The notes below the pieces were generated by a model. The model ran no database searches, was not told where the DNA came from, and saw only the letters and a list, made by a program, of their open reading frames with translations. The position numbers were made by a program, and so were the translations under genes. Positions 8,122 through 16,431 of a stretch of DNA of 31,959 nucleotides are shown here, piece by piece (positions within the stretch are counted from its first letter, which is position 1; every line of letters starts with the position of its first letter). Origin of the DNA: CALIBK01 sp037444165 (GTDB lineage Bacteria > Desulfobacterota > BSN033 > UBA1163); NCBI GenBank assembly GCA_037444165.1, contig JBBIMX010000027.1, forward strand, positions 1-31,959, in the 5' to 3' direction.

Positions 8122-8748
8122 TCAAATCAGGAATCGAGACAGCTCTTCTTTGAGCATTGGAATCGAAATAAAATGATGCGTTCTGAACCCGAGCGAAGAA
8201 GCAACAGCCACATGGTTTTCCATATCGTCGATGAAGAGAATCTTATCGGGTGAGACCCCTGCCCATTCGATAGCCCTCTCGAAGATCTCCCGAGCCGGTT
8301 TCTTAAACCCGACCTCATGGGATAATATCCATCGATCAAATAATTGGACGACCGGGAATTTGGAAAGAACATATTCAAAGTGAAGGGGATTGGTATTAGA
8401 GAGAAGACCCAATCTCTTCTTCCCTTTAAAGGATCGAACCATCTCTGAGACGTCCAGATTCTCCCAGAAGATATCGTTCCAGATGGGTTTAAATTCTTCA
8501 AAAGGGAGGGAAAGCTTCAGCTCTTTTTTCAGAGAGAGAAAGAATTCCTCCGTGGAGAGTTGACCGATCTCATAAGGGTTCACCGCTCCGTTTTGAAAAT
8601 CGAAAAGGTATGAAAATATCTTTCGTGGATCGCGAAACTCTTCCTTTTCTGTAAATCGAGAAAGTTTTTCTGCAATCTGGAAATGATTAAAAGGAAGGAT
8701 GACATTGCCCAGATCAAAAAGGATGACCTCCATAGAATCTCGGGTCAT
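8122..8748 (-). CDS. HAD-superfamily hydrolase (subfamily IA)
   Basis: A 208-residue haloacid dehalogenase-like hydrolase. Motif I is LFDLGNVI, where the usual second Asp of DxD is Asn; this is common in the YihX-like branch of subfamily IA. Motif II is LLSNTN, motif III the Lys in FKKPAREIFERA, and motif IV ILFIDDMENHV. An alpha-helical cap lies between motifs I and II (about residues 20-100). Most such proteins are phosphatases on small sugar phosphates or related compounds; the substrate is not predictable. GGAGGG stands 4 bases before the ATG at 8748. A second ATG five codons in is possible. It lies 30 bases after hemD and touches the esterase start, so it is part of the same operon. Confidence 0.85.
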   Translation of the reverse strand: MTRDSMEVILFDLGNVILPFNHFQIAEKLSRFTEKEEFRDPRKIFSYLFDFQNGAVNPYEIGQLSTEEFFLSLKKELKLSLPFEEFKPIWNDIFWENLDVSEMVRSFKGKKRLGLLSNTNPLHFEYVLSKFPVVQLFDRWILSHEVGFKKPAREIFERAIEWAGVSPDKILFIDDMENHVAVASSLGFRTHHFISIPMLKEELSRFLI

Positions 8749-8778
8749 TGAACCCTCCCTTTGCTCATGGATGTTTCG

Positions 8779-9570
8779 TCATCTTTTTACCTTTTTAAAA
8801 TATTCCACCATGGCCCGGGTGAGACCTATCATCGTATACTCTTCAGGTTCAATCTGAACCTTCATCCCCCATTGCCTTGCGGTCTTTGAGGTCACCGGGC
8901 CTATGGAAGCAATGATCACACCGTGAAGAAGGTCTTTTAAATGGTCTCCTTTTAAAAGTTCGACAAAATGGGTAACTGTCGAAGAGGAAGTAAAGGTGAT
9001 CACGTCTACTTTTCCATCCTTGAGAAGGGTCTTTAACCTCCTTCTCCCTCCCCTTGGTTTGAGGGTTCTGTAAACCTCAATGACATCGACCTTTGCCCCC
9101 ATCGCTTCTAATCCCTTTGGAAGGAGATCCCTTGCCTTTTGAGCCCGAGCCAAAAGCATTCTCTTTCCTTCAATGGACTGTCCTTTAAATGCTTCAAGAA
9201 TGGATTCGGCTATAAACTTCTTGGGGATCAGATGGACCGCAACCTTTCGCTGGGCTAACCGGGAGGCAGTGGCAGGCCCGATGGCACAAATTTTTAGAGA
9301 AGAAAGAACCCTCAAGGTCTTTCTCCTCTGCTTCAATCTCTCAAAGAAAAAATCCACCCCATTGGCGCTGGTAAAGATGAGCCAGTCGTATGTTCTTAAT
9401 CGATCAATGGCAGAATCCACCTTCCTCCAACTCCGGGGCGGAACCATCTCAATCAGTGGAAGCTCAATGACCTCGGCCCCATTTTTTTTCAGCAAGGATG
9501 AGAACTCTGAGGATTGTTTTTGGGCTCGGGTGATCAGGATTCTCTTTCCGGAAAGAGGTTTTTCTCTCAT
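8779..9570 (-). CDS. hemD: Uroporphyrinogen-III synthase
   Basis: A 263-residue HemD, which closes hydroxymethylbilane with inversion of ring D to give uroporphyrinogen III, the branch point to haem, sirohaem and B12. Sequence signs of this poorly conserved family are KRILITRAQ at the start, LIFTSANGV (about residues 64-72), TFTSSSTVTHF near residues 193-203 and IASIGPVTSKTA followed by EEYTMIGL near the end. This is the usual two-domain pattern. It overlaps hemC by 4 bases (ATGA at 9567-9570), which fixes the start and implies translational coupling. It is a stand-alone HemD, not fused to a CobA methyltransferase. Confidence 0.92.
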   Translation of the reverse strand: MREKPLSGKRILITRAQKQSSEFSSLLKKNGAEVIELPLIEMVPPRSWRKVDSAIDRLRTYDWLIFTSANGVDFFFERLKQRRKTLRVLSSLKICAIGPATASRLAQRKVAVHLIPKKFIAESILEAFKGQSIEGKRMLLARAQKARDLLPKGLEAMGAKVDVIEVYRTLKPRGGRRRLKTLLKDGKVDVITFTSSSTVTHFVELLKGDHLKDLLHGVIIASIGPVTSKTARQWGMKVQIEPEEYTMIGLTRAMVEYFKKVKR

Positions 9571-10508
9571 GGAACAGTCCTCTGATAGACTTCTCTTAAA
9601 ATCCCTTCAGCCCCTTTCTCAAGAAGTCTCTGGGCTAACGTTTCCCCGAGACTCTCCGCTTGATCAGGTGGCCCCTTCACCGAATCTCTAATTAACCTCT
9701 TTCCGTCAAGGGCGCCCACCATTGCGTCAATTCTTAAAACGGAGTCTTCCATCCTTCCCAGAGCCGCAATCGGAACCTGGCACCCTCCTCCTAATCTTCG
9801 AAGGAAGGCCCTTTCAGCCCGGATAGCAATGGAAGACTCCCAATCATTAAGAACCTGAATCTTTGACTCACATCTCTCATCTCCCACTCTCGTTTCAATT
9901 CCCAAAGCCCCTTGCCCGATCGCTGGGAGGGAGATCTCAGGGGGAAGGATCTCCGTAATTCGACCTTCAAACCCAAGTCTCTTTACCCCTGCATAGGCCA
10001 GAACGATTCCATCGAGATGAAGAAGGCCCAACTTCTTTAATCTTGTGTCTAAATTTCCCCTCAATGGAACGAAACGGAAGTCCTCTCTAAAGGAAAGGAG
10101 TTGAATTTGCCTCCTTAAACTGCTGGTTCCAATTCGGGCTCCTGTTGGAAGATCTCTGAGGGGCCTTCCTTCTCTTGAGATGAGGACATCCCTTGGATCC
10201 TCCCTTTTGGTAATGGCAGAGAGACGAAGCCCTTCAGGCAAATCCGTGGGGACATCTTTAACGCTGTGAACAGCCAGATCGATCTCTCCTCTGAGGAGCG
10301 CCTCCTCAATCTCTTTAACAAAGAGCCCCTTCCCTCCAATCTTTGAAAGAGGAGCATCCTGAATCTTATCCCCCGTGGTTTTGATCCTTACCAGATGGAT
10401 GACCAGATCGGGATGGTATTGAAGAAGTTGCTCTTTTACCCAATTGGCTTGGAAGAGTGCAAGAGGACTTCCCCGAGTCCCAATCCGGAGTTCTTCTAAA
10501 ATCCCCAT
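9567..10508 (-). CDS. hemC: Porphobilinogen deaminase (hydroxymethylbilane synthase)
   Basis: A 313-residue HemC, which polymerises four porphobilinogens into hydroxymethylbilane. Key features are IGTRGSPLALFQA (9-21), HSVKDVPT (81-88) with catalytic Asp85, GTSSLRRQ (127-134), and GGGCQVP (240-246), where Cys243 carries the dipyrromethane cofactor. The chosen start at 10508 overlaps the galT stop as TAATG. An in-frame ATG at 10541 lies inside galT and would add 11 residues without homology. The gene belongs to the ccsA-hemA-galT-hemC-hemD operon. Length is normal and all catalytic residues are intact. Confidence 0.96.
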   Translation of the reverse strand: MGILEELRIGTRGSPLALFQANWVKEQLLQYHPDLVIHLVRIKTTGDKIQDAPLSKIGGKGLFVKEIEEALLRGEIDLAVHSVKDVPTDLPEGLRLSAITKREDPRDVLISREGRPLRDLPTGARIGTSSLRRQIQLLSFREDFRFVPLRGNLDTRLKKLGLLHLDGIVLAYAGVKRLGFEGRITEILPPEISLPAIGQGALGIETRVGDERCESKIQVLNDWESSIAIRAERAFLRRLGGGCQVPIAALGRMEDSVLRIDAMVGALDGKRLIRDSVKGPPDQAESLGETLAQRLLEKGAEGILREVYQRTVP

Positions 10509-11500
10509 TAGACCCTGACCCCCCTCAGAAAATCCGCACATTCCTCGGGAAGGGTGGTATTGATGTAGATTCCTGTTCCGATCTCAAAACCCGCAGGGGT
10601 CGTCAATTTGGGAACAATCACGACATACCAGTGATGATACTTCACATCACAGTCTTCGATAGGGGCAGAACGAATGATGTAATTGTAGTCAGGATTTTGC
10701 AGTCCATTGTGAATTCTCTTAAGGGTATCCTGGAGAATCTTTGCAAAGTCCATCAACTCCTCATCCTCCACACTCCCAAACGAAGAACGATGAATCTTTG
10801 GATAGATTCGAGTCTCAAAGGGAGAACGGGAGGCAAAGGGACAGAGGGCTATGAAGTATTCCGTCTCCTGAATGACTCGAATCTTCTGTCTCATTTCCTC
10901 TTCCATCATTTCACAATAGATGCAGTTCCCGTAGGTATCACAGGCGAGCTGGGATTGATAGAGAGGGTTTCGAACATGGGGAGGGACGATGGGGGTAGCA
11001 ATGATCTGAGAGTGAGGATGTTCGAGGGAGGTTCCAGCTCTCTCTCCGTAATTTCTGAAGATGGTGATGAGATCAATCTGCCTCACTTTTGAAAGCGACA
11101 GGTAACGTTCCCGATAGGCGATGACTGTATTCCTTACTTCCTCCCCATCCATAGTCGCAATGGTTCGATTATGGATGGGGGTTTCAATGATGACCTCAGC
11201 AATTCCAAATCCTCCTGCCTTTAGGAATCGTCCTTCCCGTTTCCTTTCCGTAGTCAAATGGCTCTGAAGGGCTGCAAATTTGTTGGGAACGACTCGAAGA
11301 GACCAGCTCCCATCTTTTTCGATAGAAAATACAGCGGGGGGAGTCATCGACTCGTTCCCGGGGCAGAAAGGACAATCCTCTCGGTGGGATGGAAGATGTC
11401 TCTCTTCTCTCTTGGTCAAAAACTGATCGGGGCGTTTTGCCCTCTCAGTCGCAATGATCACCCATTCCTTGGAGATCATATTCTGTCTAAACTCTGGCAT
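10508..11500 (-). CDS. galT: Galactose-1-phosphate uridylyltransferase family protein
   Basis: A 330-residue GalT-family protein of the HIT superfamily. The start MPEFRQNMISKEWVIIA, the zinc-type CPFC pair (43-46), the active-site HPHSQ (161-165, nucleophile probably His163) and a second CIYC pair (193-196) are all present. Classical GalT exchanges UMP between UDP-glucose and galactose-1-phosphate. Some relatives act as ADP-glucose or other NDP-sugar phosphorylases, so specificity is open, and no galK or galE is nearby. The ATG at 11500 is preceded by GGAGG (11506-11510) and overlaps hemA by 14 bases, and its stop overlaps hemC. It is thus firmly embedded in a haem operon, an unusual setting for a sugar enzyme. 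Confidence 0.85.
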   Translation of the reverse strand: MPEFRQNMISKEWVIIATERAKRPDQFLTKREERHLPSHREDCPFCPGNESMTPPAVFSIEKDGSWSLRVVPNKFAALQSHLTTERKREGRFLKAGGFGIAEVIIETPIHNRTIATMDGEEVRNTVIAYRERYLSLSKVRQIDLITIFRNYGERAGTSLEHPHSQIIATPIVPPHVRNPLYQSQLACDTYGNCIYCEMMEEEMRQKIRVIQETEYFIALCPFASRSPFETRIYPKIHRSSFGSVEDEELMDFAKILQDTLKRIHNGLQNPDYNYIIRSAPIEDCDVKYHHWYVVIVPKLTTPAGFEIGTGIYINTTLPEECADFLRGVRV

Positions 11501-12788
11501 CTTCTTCCTCCTTCCTCTCCGAGCTCTGAGGGAGCTGAAACAGGGTTTGTAGAGCATCGATATAAAAATCGGCCATCGCCTCTTCGTCCTTCTCTTTTAG
11601 TTGAGTGATCGGTTCATGGAGGATCTTATTGATGATCGCCGAGGTCATCGCTTCTAATGATTTTCTCTCTTTTTCGGTAAGTTCAGGATGAAGGGAGAGC
11701 ATCTTCTCCAGTTCTCGCCTCCTGATCTCCTCGAATTTCTTTCTCAAGGCAATGATCGTAGGGGTCACTTCCAGGGAATGATACCATCGAACAAATCGTT
11801 CCACTTCCTCCCCTACAATCCCTTCAGCCTTTTCTGCCTCTTTCTCTCTATCCTTCAGATTTTCATAGGCTACCCTCTGGAGATCGTCAATATTAAAAAG
11901 GTAGACATTTTCAAGGCCTCCCACTTTAGGCTCAATGTCTCTAGGATCGGCAATATCAATAAAAAAGATAGGCCTCTGCTTCCGTTCCTTCATCACACGG
12001 GTAATCTGTTCGGATGTAAGAATAGGCACAGGAGAGTTGGTCGCACTGATGACGATGTCCGCCTTTTTCAATCCCCTGTTTATCTCATCAAATGGAATGG
12101 CCTCTCCTTGAAATTCCTGGGCAAGGCTTACTGCCCTCTCATAGGTTCGATTGGTAACCAGGATCTTTCTCACTCCCCCGGAGACGAGGTGCCGGGCTGC
12201 CAGCTCAATCATCTCCCCGGCTCCAATAAGAAAGACCACTCTATCCTCCAATGTTCCAAAGATTCTTTGGGCCAACTCCACTGCTACGGAACTGACGGAG
12301 ACGGCGCTGTTGCTGATCTTGGTCTCTGTTCTGACCCGTTTGGCCACATGGAAGGCTCGATGAAGAAGGCGGTGGAGAACCACTCCTGAGGCATTCGATT
12401 CATTTGCCTTCTGATAGGCCTCCTTAATCTGGCCTAAGATCTGGGGCTCTCCTACTACCATGGAATCCAGACTGGAGGCGACGCGAAAGATGTGTCTTAC
12501 CGCCTCCTTTCCCATAAGAAGATAGAGATTTTTTTCAAATCTTTCCAGGGGGAACTGATGAAATTGGGAGAGAAACTCCTTGAGTTCCTGAACGGCTTCC
12601 TCCACTTCCTTACATGTGGCATAGAGCTCCACCCGATTGCAGGTCGAAAGGAGGATGGCCTCCCTGATAGAAGGAATGGCTTTTATCTGTCGAAGGGCCT
12701 CCTCGATCTCCGATTCCTGAAAGGCAAGCCTTTCCCGAATCTCAATGGAGGCCGTCTTATGATTTAAACCGATCACAATAATTTCCAT
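11487..12788 (-). CDS. hemA: Glutamyl-tRNA reductase
   Basis: A 433-residue HemA of the tRNA-dependent C5 pathway, reducing glutamyl-tRNA to glutamate-1-semialdehyde, the first committed step of tetrapyrrole synthesis. Visible are GLNHKTA (7-13), LSTCNRVELY with the nucleophile Cys50, the NADPH-binding stretch VFLIGAGEM near residue 185, and a C-terminal helical dimerisation domain with RRRELEKML near residues 363-371. It follows ccsA by 33 bases. No clear ribosome site precedes the ATG at 12788. Its last codons overlap galT. hemL and hemB are not in the window and must be elsewhere. Confidence 0.96.
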   Translation of the reverse strand: MEIIVIGLNHKTASIEIRERLAFQESEIEEALRQIKAIPSIREAILLSTCNRVELYATCKEVEEAVQELKEFLSQFHQFPLERFEKNLYLLMGKEAVRHIFRVASSLDSMVVGEPQILGQIKEAYQKANESNASGVVLHRLLHRAFHVAKRVRTETKISNSAVSVSSVAVELAQRIFGTLEDRVVFLIGAGEMIELAARHLVSGGVRKILVTNRTYERAVSLAQEFQGEAIPFDEINRGLKKADIVISATNSPVPILTSEQITRVMKERKQRPIFFIDIADPRDIEPKVGGLENVYLFNIDDLQRVAYENLKDREKEAEKAEGIVGEEVERFVRWYHSLEVTPTIIALRKKFEEIRRRELEKMLSLHPELTEKERKSLEAMTSAIINKILHEPITQLKEKDEEAMADFYIDALQTLFQLPQSSERKEEEDARV

Positions 12789-12821
12789 AGGCTGGAATTA
12801 AAAAATAAATTTTTCTTTTCC

Positions 12822-13643
12822 TTACCAGTTAGAGTAGGTGTGAAGTCCTGGAAGAAGAAGATTCACCCCTAAAAAGGTAAACAGGACGGTCATGAATCCA
12901 AAGATGGCCATCAGGGCCGCCTTCCGCCCTCTCCATCCTACCGTAAGACGTTGATGCAGCAGCGCGGCATAAAGAAACCATGTAATGAGGGACCATGTCT
13001 CTTTTGGATCCCAACCCCAGTATCGACCCCAGGCATAGTCTGCCCAAACCGCTCCTGTAATGATCCCCAAGGTCAAGAGGGGGAAACCAAATTTGAGAGA
13101 ATAATAGTTGAGGTCGTCCAGAACCTTTAGAGAAGGAAGCCTCTTTCCAATGGCCCCCATCCTTTTCGATTTGAGTTGATGTTCCTGAATGAGATACATG
13201 ACCCCGCAACAGAAGGCCAGGGTGAAGAAGGCGTTGCCAAGAAAGGCAAAGACCACATGAAATGGATGCCAGAAACTTCTTAGCACAGGGGCAAGGGGTA
13301 AAATCTCTTTAGGAAGGGCCAAGGCAAAAAGCATCAGGATAAGAGCGATGGGTGTGAGAAAGGCCCCAAGCATCTTGATTCGATATCTTATACTGGCCAG
13401 AAGTAAGACTCCGATGATCATCCAGGCGAAGAAAGAAAGGGATTCGTGAAGATTCGTCACTGGGGTGTAGCCGGCCTCAAGATATCGAGCAAGAAAAGCC
13501 AGAGTATGGGTGATAAACCCAAAAAAGACAATTCCAGAGGCCCACCTCAGAAACCCCTCTTTGAGAAAAAGGAGATAAACCGAATGGGCCATTGTCCCGA
13601 GAAAATAGAGAACGATCGCCAGTTTAAAAAAGTAGAAATTCAT
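12822..13643 (-). CDS. ccsA: Cytochrome c biogenesis protein CcsA/CcsB (ResC-like)
   Basis: A 273-residue integral membrane protein with about eight hydrophobic segments. The haem-handling tryptophan motif WGRYWGWDPKETW (205-217) is complete. Conserved His occur on either side (His126 in FWHPFH, His230 and His268), as expected of haem ligands in system II cytochrome c maturation, where CcsA exports haem and ligates it to CXXCH with CcsB/ResB. Its place upstream of hemA is common in many bacteria, where the position is sometimes named HemX. The partner ResB-like protein is not encoded here. It lies 11 bases after the upstream radical SAM gene and lacks a strong ribosome site. It would serve cytochromes such as the octaheme protein in this window. 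Confidence 0.92.
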   Translation of the reverse strand: MNFYFFKLAIVLYFLGTMAHSVYLLFLKEGFLRWASGIVFFGFITHTLAFLARYLEAGYTPVTNLHESLSFFAWMIIGVLLLASIRYRIKMLGAFLTPIALILMLFALALPKEILPLAPVLRSFWHPFHVVFAFLGNAFFTLAFCCGVMYLIQEHQLKSKRMGAIGKRLPSLKVLDDLNYYSLKFGFPLLTLGIITGAVWADYAWGRYWGWDPKETWSLITWFLYAALLHQRLTVGWRGRKAALMAIFGFMTVLFTFLGVNLLLPGLHTYSNW

Positions 13644-13654
13644 CGTTTATTATT

Positions 13655-15001
13655 TTACCATTTTTTTGTTAATTGGTGAAATTGGAAATTCATCACCAGA
13701 TAAAAGAGTGTATGGATCCAGGGTCTTCGAAGAATCCGCTTATAAATGGAAGGGTAAGAAAAGATCTCTTTCCAGGTCCATCTCATCCCTTTCTCCAGTT
13801 CCTCCACAGACAGCAAGAGAGGCCGATAGACGGCATGAAGGGAGTCGTATTTCTCCCACTCCTCGCAGAGAATCCTCCCTTCCCTTTTTAACCGATTAAA
13901 GGCTTCTGTTCCAGGGTAAGGGGCCATGATAAAGGCAAGGGCCCAATCGATTTGATACTCGATACAGAAATCCAGAATCCTTTGAAATACCCCTGGATCA
14001 TCATCATCTAAACCCACAATAAAAGTCCCCATGATCCCGATTCCCTGATCGTGGATTCTCTGCACCGCCTCTCCGTAGCGAGAGGGCTGGTTAAAGCCCT
14101 TCCCCATCGTCTTGAGGTTCTTTACAGAAAATGACTCGAATCCAATATTGATGGCGATGCAGCCGCTTTTTGAAAACCCCTGAAGGAGGTCTCGGTCAAA
14201 GGCCACCGAAACAGGGGCATGTCCCCACCAGAGAAGGTCATATTCCCTGAGAAGCCTTACCAGATCCAGAGCAAAACGCCTCTCTCCAGCAATATTGGAA
14301 TCGATGATATAGAGGAGTCTTTTTTTGAGAAAGTAAGGGAGGTCCTTACTGAAAAATGAAAGGATCTTTTTCGGGATACCGCTCATGACCGGTCCTTTGA
14401 TGAAGAGGGTCTGGAGTTCTCGTTCGATTTCAGCAATGGGGCGATGTCGGTAGTGAAATCCGAAAAATTTAGAAACCCCACAGAAGTCACATCGGTGAGG
14501 ACAACCTCGGGTGGTCTCGATTAACTTCAATGGAAAATAGAATTTCTCGTGAATGAGATCCCTTCTGGGCAGGGGTAAGGAGGAAGGGTCTACAAATCCC
14601 TCTGCTTGGTAGATTTGTTTCATTTGGCCTTTCCTAAAATCTTCAATAAGCCTTGGCCACACCTCTTCGGCCTCTCCAATCACGACCGCATCCACATAGT
14701 GAAGGGCCTCTTCTGGAAGCATACTGGCATGGGCACCCCCCATGACCACTGGAATTCCCCTCTTTTTAAACTCCATGGCTATCTGATAGGCCCTCGGAGC
14801 AGCAGGAGTTTGAGCAGTGAGACCCACCAAATCAACTTTTTCATTAAAATTGATTTCCTCAAAAGCTTCGTCAACGATTTTTACCTCCACCTCCGGAGGA
14901 GTGACCGAAGCCACATAGGGAAGATTCAGAAAACTGAGTCTAAAAAGGAAAGCCTCTTCCCTTCGTCTTTTTCGCTCCGGAGAGATCAGAAGAAGTTTCA
15001 T
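13655..15001 (-). CDS. B12-binding radical SAM protein
   Basis: A 448-residue protein with an N-terminal cobalamin-binding-like Rossmann domain (about 1-140, with VDLVGLTAQTPAAPRA and VVMGGAHASMLPEEAL) and a radical SAM domain from about 155. The 4Fe-4S site is GCPHRCDFC (Cys167, Cys171, Cys174), and TIM-barrel strands follow, with INIGFESF and MGTFIVGLDDDD. The C-terminal 60 residues are aromatic and basic. The B12 domain lacks the DxHxxG ligand motif, as in many members of this family, so cobalamin may bind base-off without a protein His. Substrate and reaction are unknown. It is the first gene of the long haem operon. Its ATG at 15001 has only weak upstream signals. Confidence 0.85.
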   Translation of the reverse strand: MKLLLISPERKRRREEAFLFRLSFLNLPYVASVTPPEVEVKIVDEAFEEINFNEKVDLVGLTAQTPAAPRAYQIAMEFKKRGIPVVMGGAHASMLPEEALHYVDAVVIGEAEEVWPRLIEDFRKGQMKQIYQAEGFVDPSSLPLPRRDLIHEKFYFPLKLIETTRGCPHRCDFCGVSKFFGFHYRHRPIAEIERELQTLFIKGPVMSGIPKKILSFFSKDLPYFLKKRLLYIIDSNIAGERRFALDLVRLLREYDLLWWGHAPVSVAFDRDLLQGFSKSGCIAINIGFESFSVKNLKTMGKGFNQPSRYGEAVQRIHDQGIGIMGTFIVGLDDDDPGVFQRILDFCIEYQIDWALAFIMAPYPGTEAFNRLKREGRILCEEWEKYDSLHAVYRPLLLSVEELEKGMRWTWKEIFSYPSIYKRILRRPWIHTLFYLVMNFQFHQLTKKW

Positions 15002-15153
15002 GAAAACTATATCTAACCCATTTCGCCTTCCTTAGACAACCTCAAAATAAAAGGGGTTTCAAATAACCCTCTTGAGTTTATTCCTCAGCGATGGATGGGA
15101 AAAGACCTATTCCTTATAAAAATGTCTTGATTCTTTGACCGTTTTAGGTAAAA

Positions 15154-15174
15154 AATCAAATCGATCCATTGATT
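15154..15174. promoter_or_regulatory. Candidate operator: AATCAA-N9-TTGATT
   Basis: An inverted repeat of two perfect 6-bp half-sites, 28 bases upstream of the acyl-CoA dehydrogenase ATG. A third copy, TTGATT, lies at 15127-15132. The cluster sits in the only plus-strand control region before this operon, so it could bind a regulator. The protein is unknown and AT-rich 6-mers recur by chance. Confidence 0.3.
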
Positions 15175-15201
15175 AAACATTCCATGGATAGGAGAAAATC
15201 G

Positions 15202-16431
15202 ATGTTTGATATCCTTTTGACCGAAGAAGAAAAAAAATTAAAGCAAGAGGTGAGAAGATTTGTCAAGGAAAAGGTCTCCAGTGCCCTGATTCGTGCCATG
15301 GACCAAGATCAGGTGAGGTATCCAAAAGAATTGATGAAAAGTCTGGCAGAGGAGAACCTTCTTGGTCTCCGCTTCTTGAGACAATGGGGTGGAAGGGAAA
15401 TGAAATGGACAGGAGAAGTGGCGGCGATTGAAGAGATCGGAGTACTGGGTTCTGGAATAACCTGTCTTTACTCTCTGGTGAGTATCGTCGGCGAAGCCCT
15501 CCACCGCTTTGGAACCCCTGAACAGAAAGAAAAATATCTAAAACCTACTTTGGAAGGGAAGCTCTGTTGTGCCGAAGCCTTGACCGAGCCACGGGGAGGC
15601 TCGGACTTTTTTGGTGCCACGACCCTTGCCCAAAAAGACGGAGACCATTACATTCTCAATGGTCAGAAACGTTTTGTGGTGGGTGCAGAGGGAGCCGATT
15701 ACTTTTTGGTCTATGCCAAGACAGCACCCGAAGCCGAACCTCATCACTCCCTCTCCTGTTTTATTGTTGAAAGGGAGAGGGGCGTGGAGGTAAAACATGT
15801 CTACGGACTTTTAGGATCCCGAGGAGGGGGAACAGGTCGCCTTTATTTTCGCGACGTCAAGGTACCGAAAGAGAATCTCGTAGGTCCTGAAAATGGAGGA
15901 GCACTCGTGTTTAATCGAATGATGATTCCAGAACGGTTGACCACCGCAGCAGGGGCCCTCGGGATGGCCAGATGTTGCCTGGAGATCGCGGTTCGGTACA
16001 GCGATCGAAGAAAGGCCTTCGGAGAACGGATTCGTCGATTCCAGGCTGTCAGTTTCAAGGTGGCCGACTCGATTGCAAAACTGGATGCGGCCAGAAGTCT
16101 GGTTTATGTCACTGCAAGGCATGTGGATCAAGGTCTTGATTCAAGAAGACTCGTTTCAGAGGCCAAGAAGGTGTCCACGGAGATGCTCTGGGAGGTGGTC
16201 AACCATTCGATGCAGATCCTGGGAGGAATCGGATATACCAATGTCTACCCCATCGAACGCTTTTTTAGGGATGCAAGGCTTCAGATGATCTGGACAGGAA
16301 CGAATGAGATTATGGACCTCCTCATCCAACACGAATTCTATCATGAAGTCTTGTCCAGAGCGGACGATTCAAGAGAGGTCGAGAAGGACGCAGGAGACCT
16401 CGAAGGAGAAGAAGAAAAGGTGTATGAATAA
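15202..16431 (+). CDS. Acyl-CoA dehydrogenase family protein
   Basis: A 409-residue FAD-dependent acyl-CoA dehydrogenase. Recognisable are AEALTEPRGGSD (124-135, FAD/substrate loop), RLYFRDVKVPKENLVG (213-228) and the C-terminal GGIGYTNVYPIERFFRDARL (341-360) with GTNEI (366-370). The base position used by short- and medium-chain enzymes (the Glu of YEGT) is Thr365 here. Instead MIPERL supplies Glu244, which aligns with the catalytic Glu of isovaleryl- and long-chain-type enzymes. The start at 15202 is chosen for GGAG 7 bases upstream; a TTG at 15169 is less likely. The gene overlaps the following ketosynthase-like gene by 8 bases. The substrate is unknown, but the pairing suggests an acyl-thioester pathway beyond ordinary beta-oxidation. 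Confidence 0.92.
   Translation: MFDILLTEEEKKLKQEVRRFVKEKVSSALIRAMDQDQVRYPKELMKSLAEENLLGLRFLRQWGGREMKWTGEVAAIEEIGVLGSGITCLYSLVSIVGEALHRFGTPEQKEKYLKPTLEGKLCCAEALTEPRGGSDFFGATTLAQKDGDHYILNGQKRFVVGAEGADYFLVYAKTAPEAEPHHSLSCFIVERERGVEVKHVYGLLGSRGGGTGRLYFRDVKVPKENLVGPENGGALVFNRMMIPERLTTAAGALGMARCCLEIAVRYSDRRKAFGERIRRFQAVSFKVADSIAKLDAARSLVYVTARHVDQGLDSRRLVSEAKKVSTEMLWEVVNHSMQILGGIGYTNVYPIERFFRDARLQMIWTGTNEIMDLLIQHEFYHEVLSRADDSREVEKDAGDLEGEEEKVYE

Noticed and set aside
15039..15076. Imperfect hairpin (CTCAA/TTGAG and GGGTT/AACCC) between the divergent radical SAM and acyl-CoA dehydrogenase genes
   Set aside because: The stem is interrupted and has no T tract. Neither flanking gene ends here, so a terminator makes no sense.
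15091..15120. TATAAA at 15115-15120 as a -10 for the acyl-CoA dehydrogenase operon
   Set aside because: No -35-like sequence stands at the right distance.
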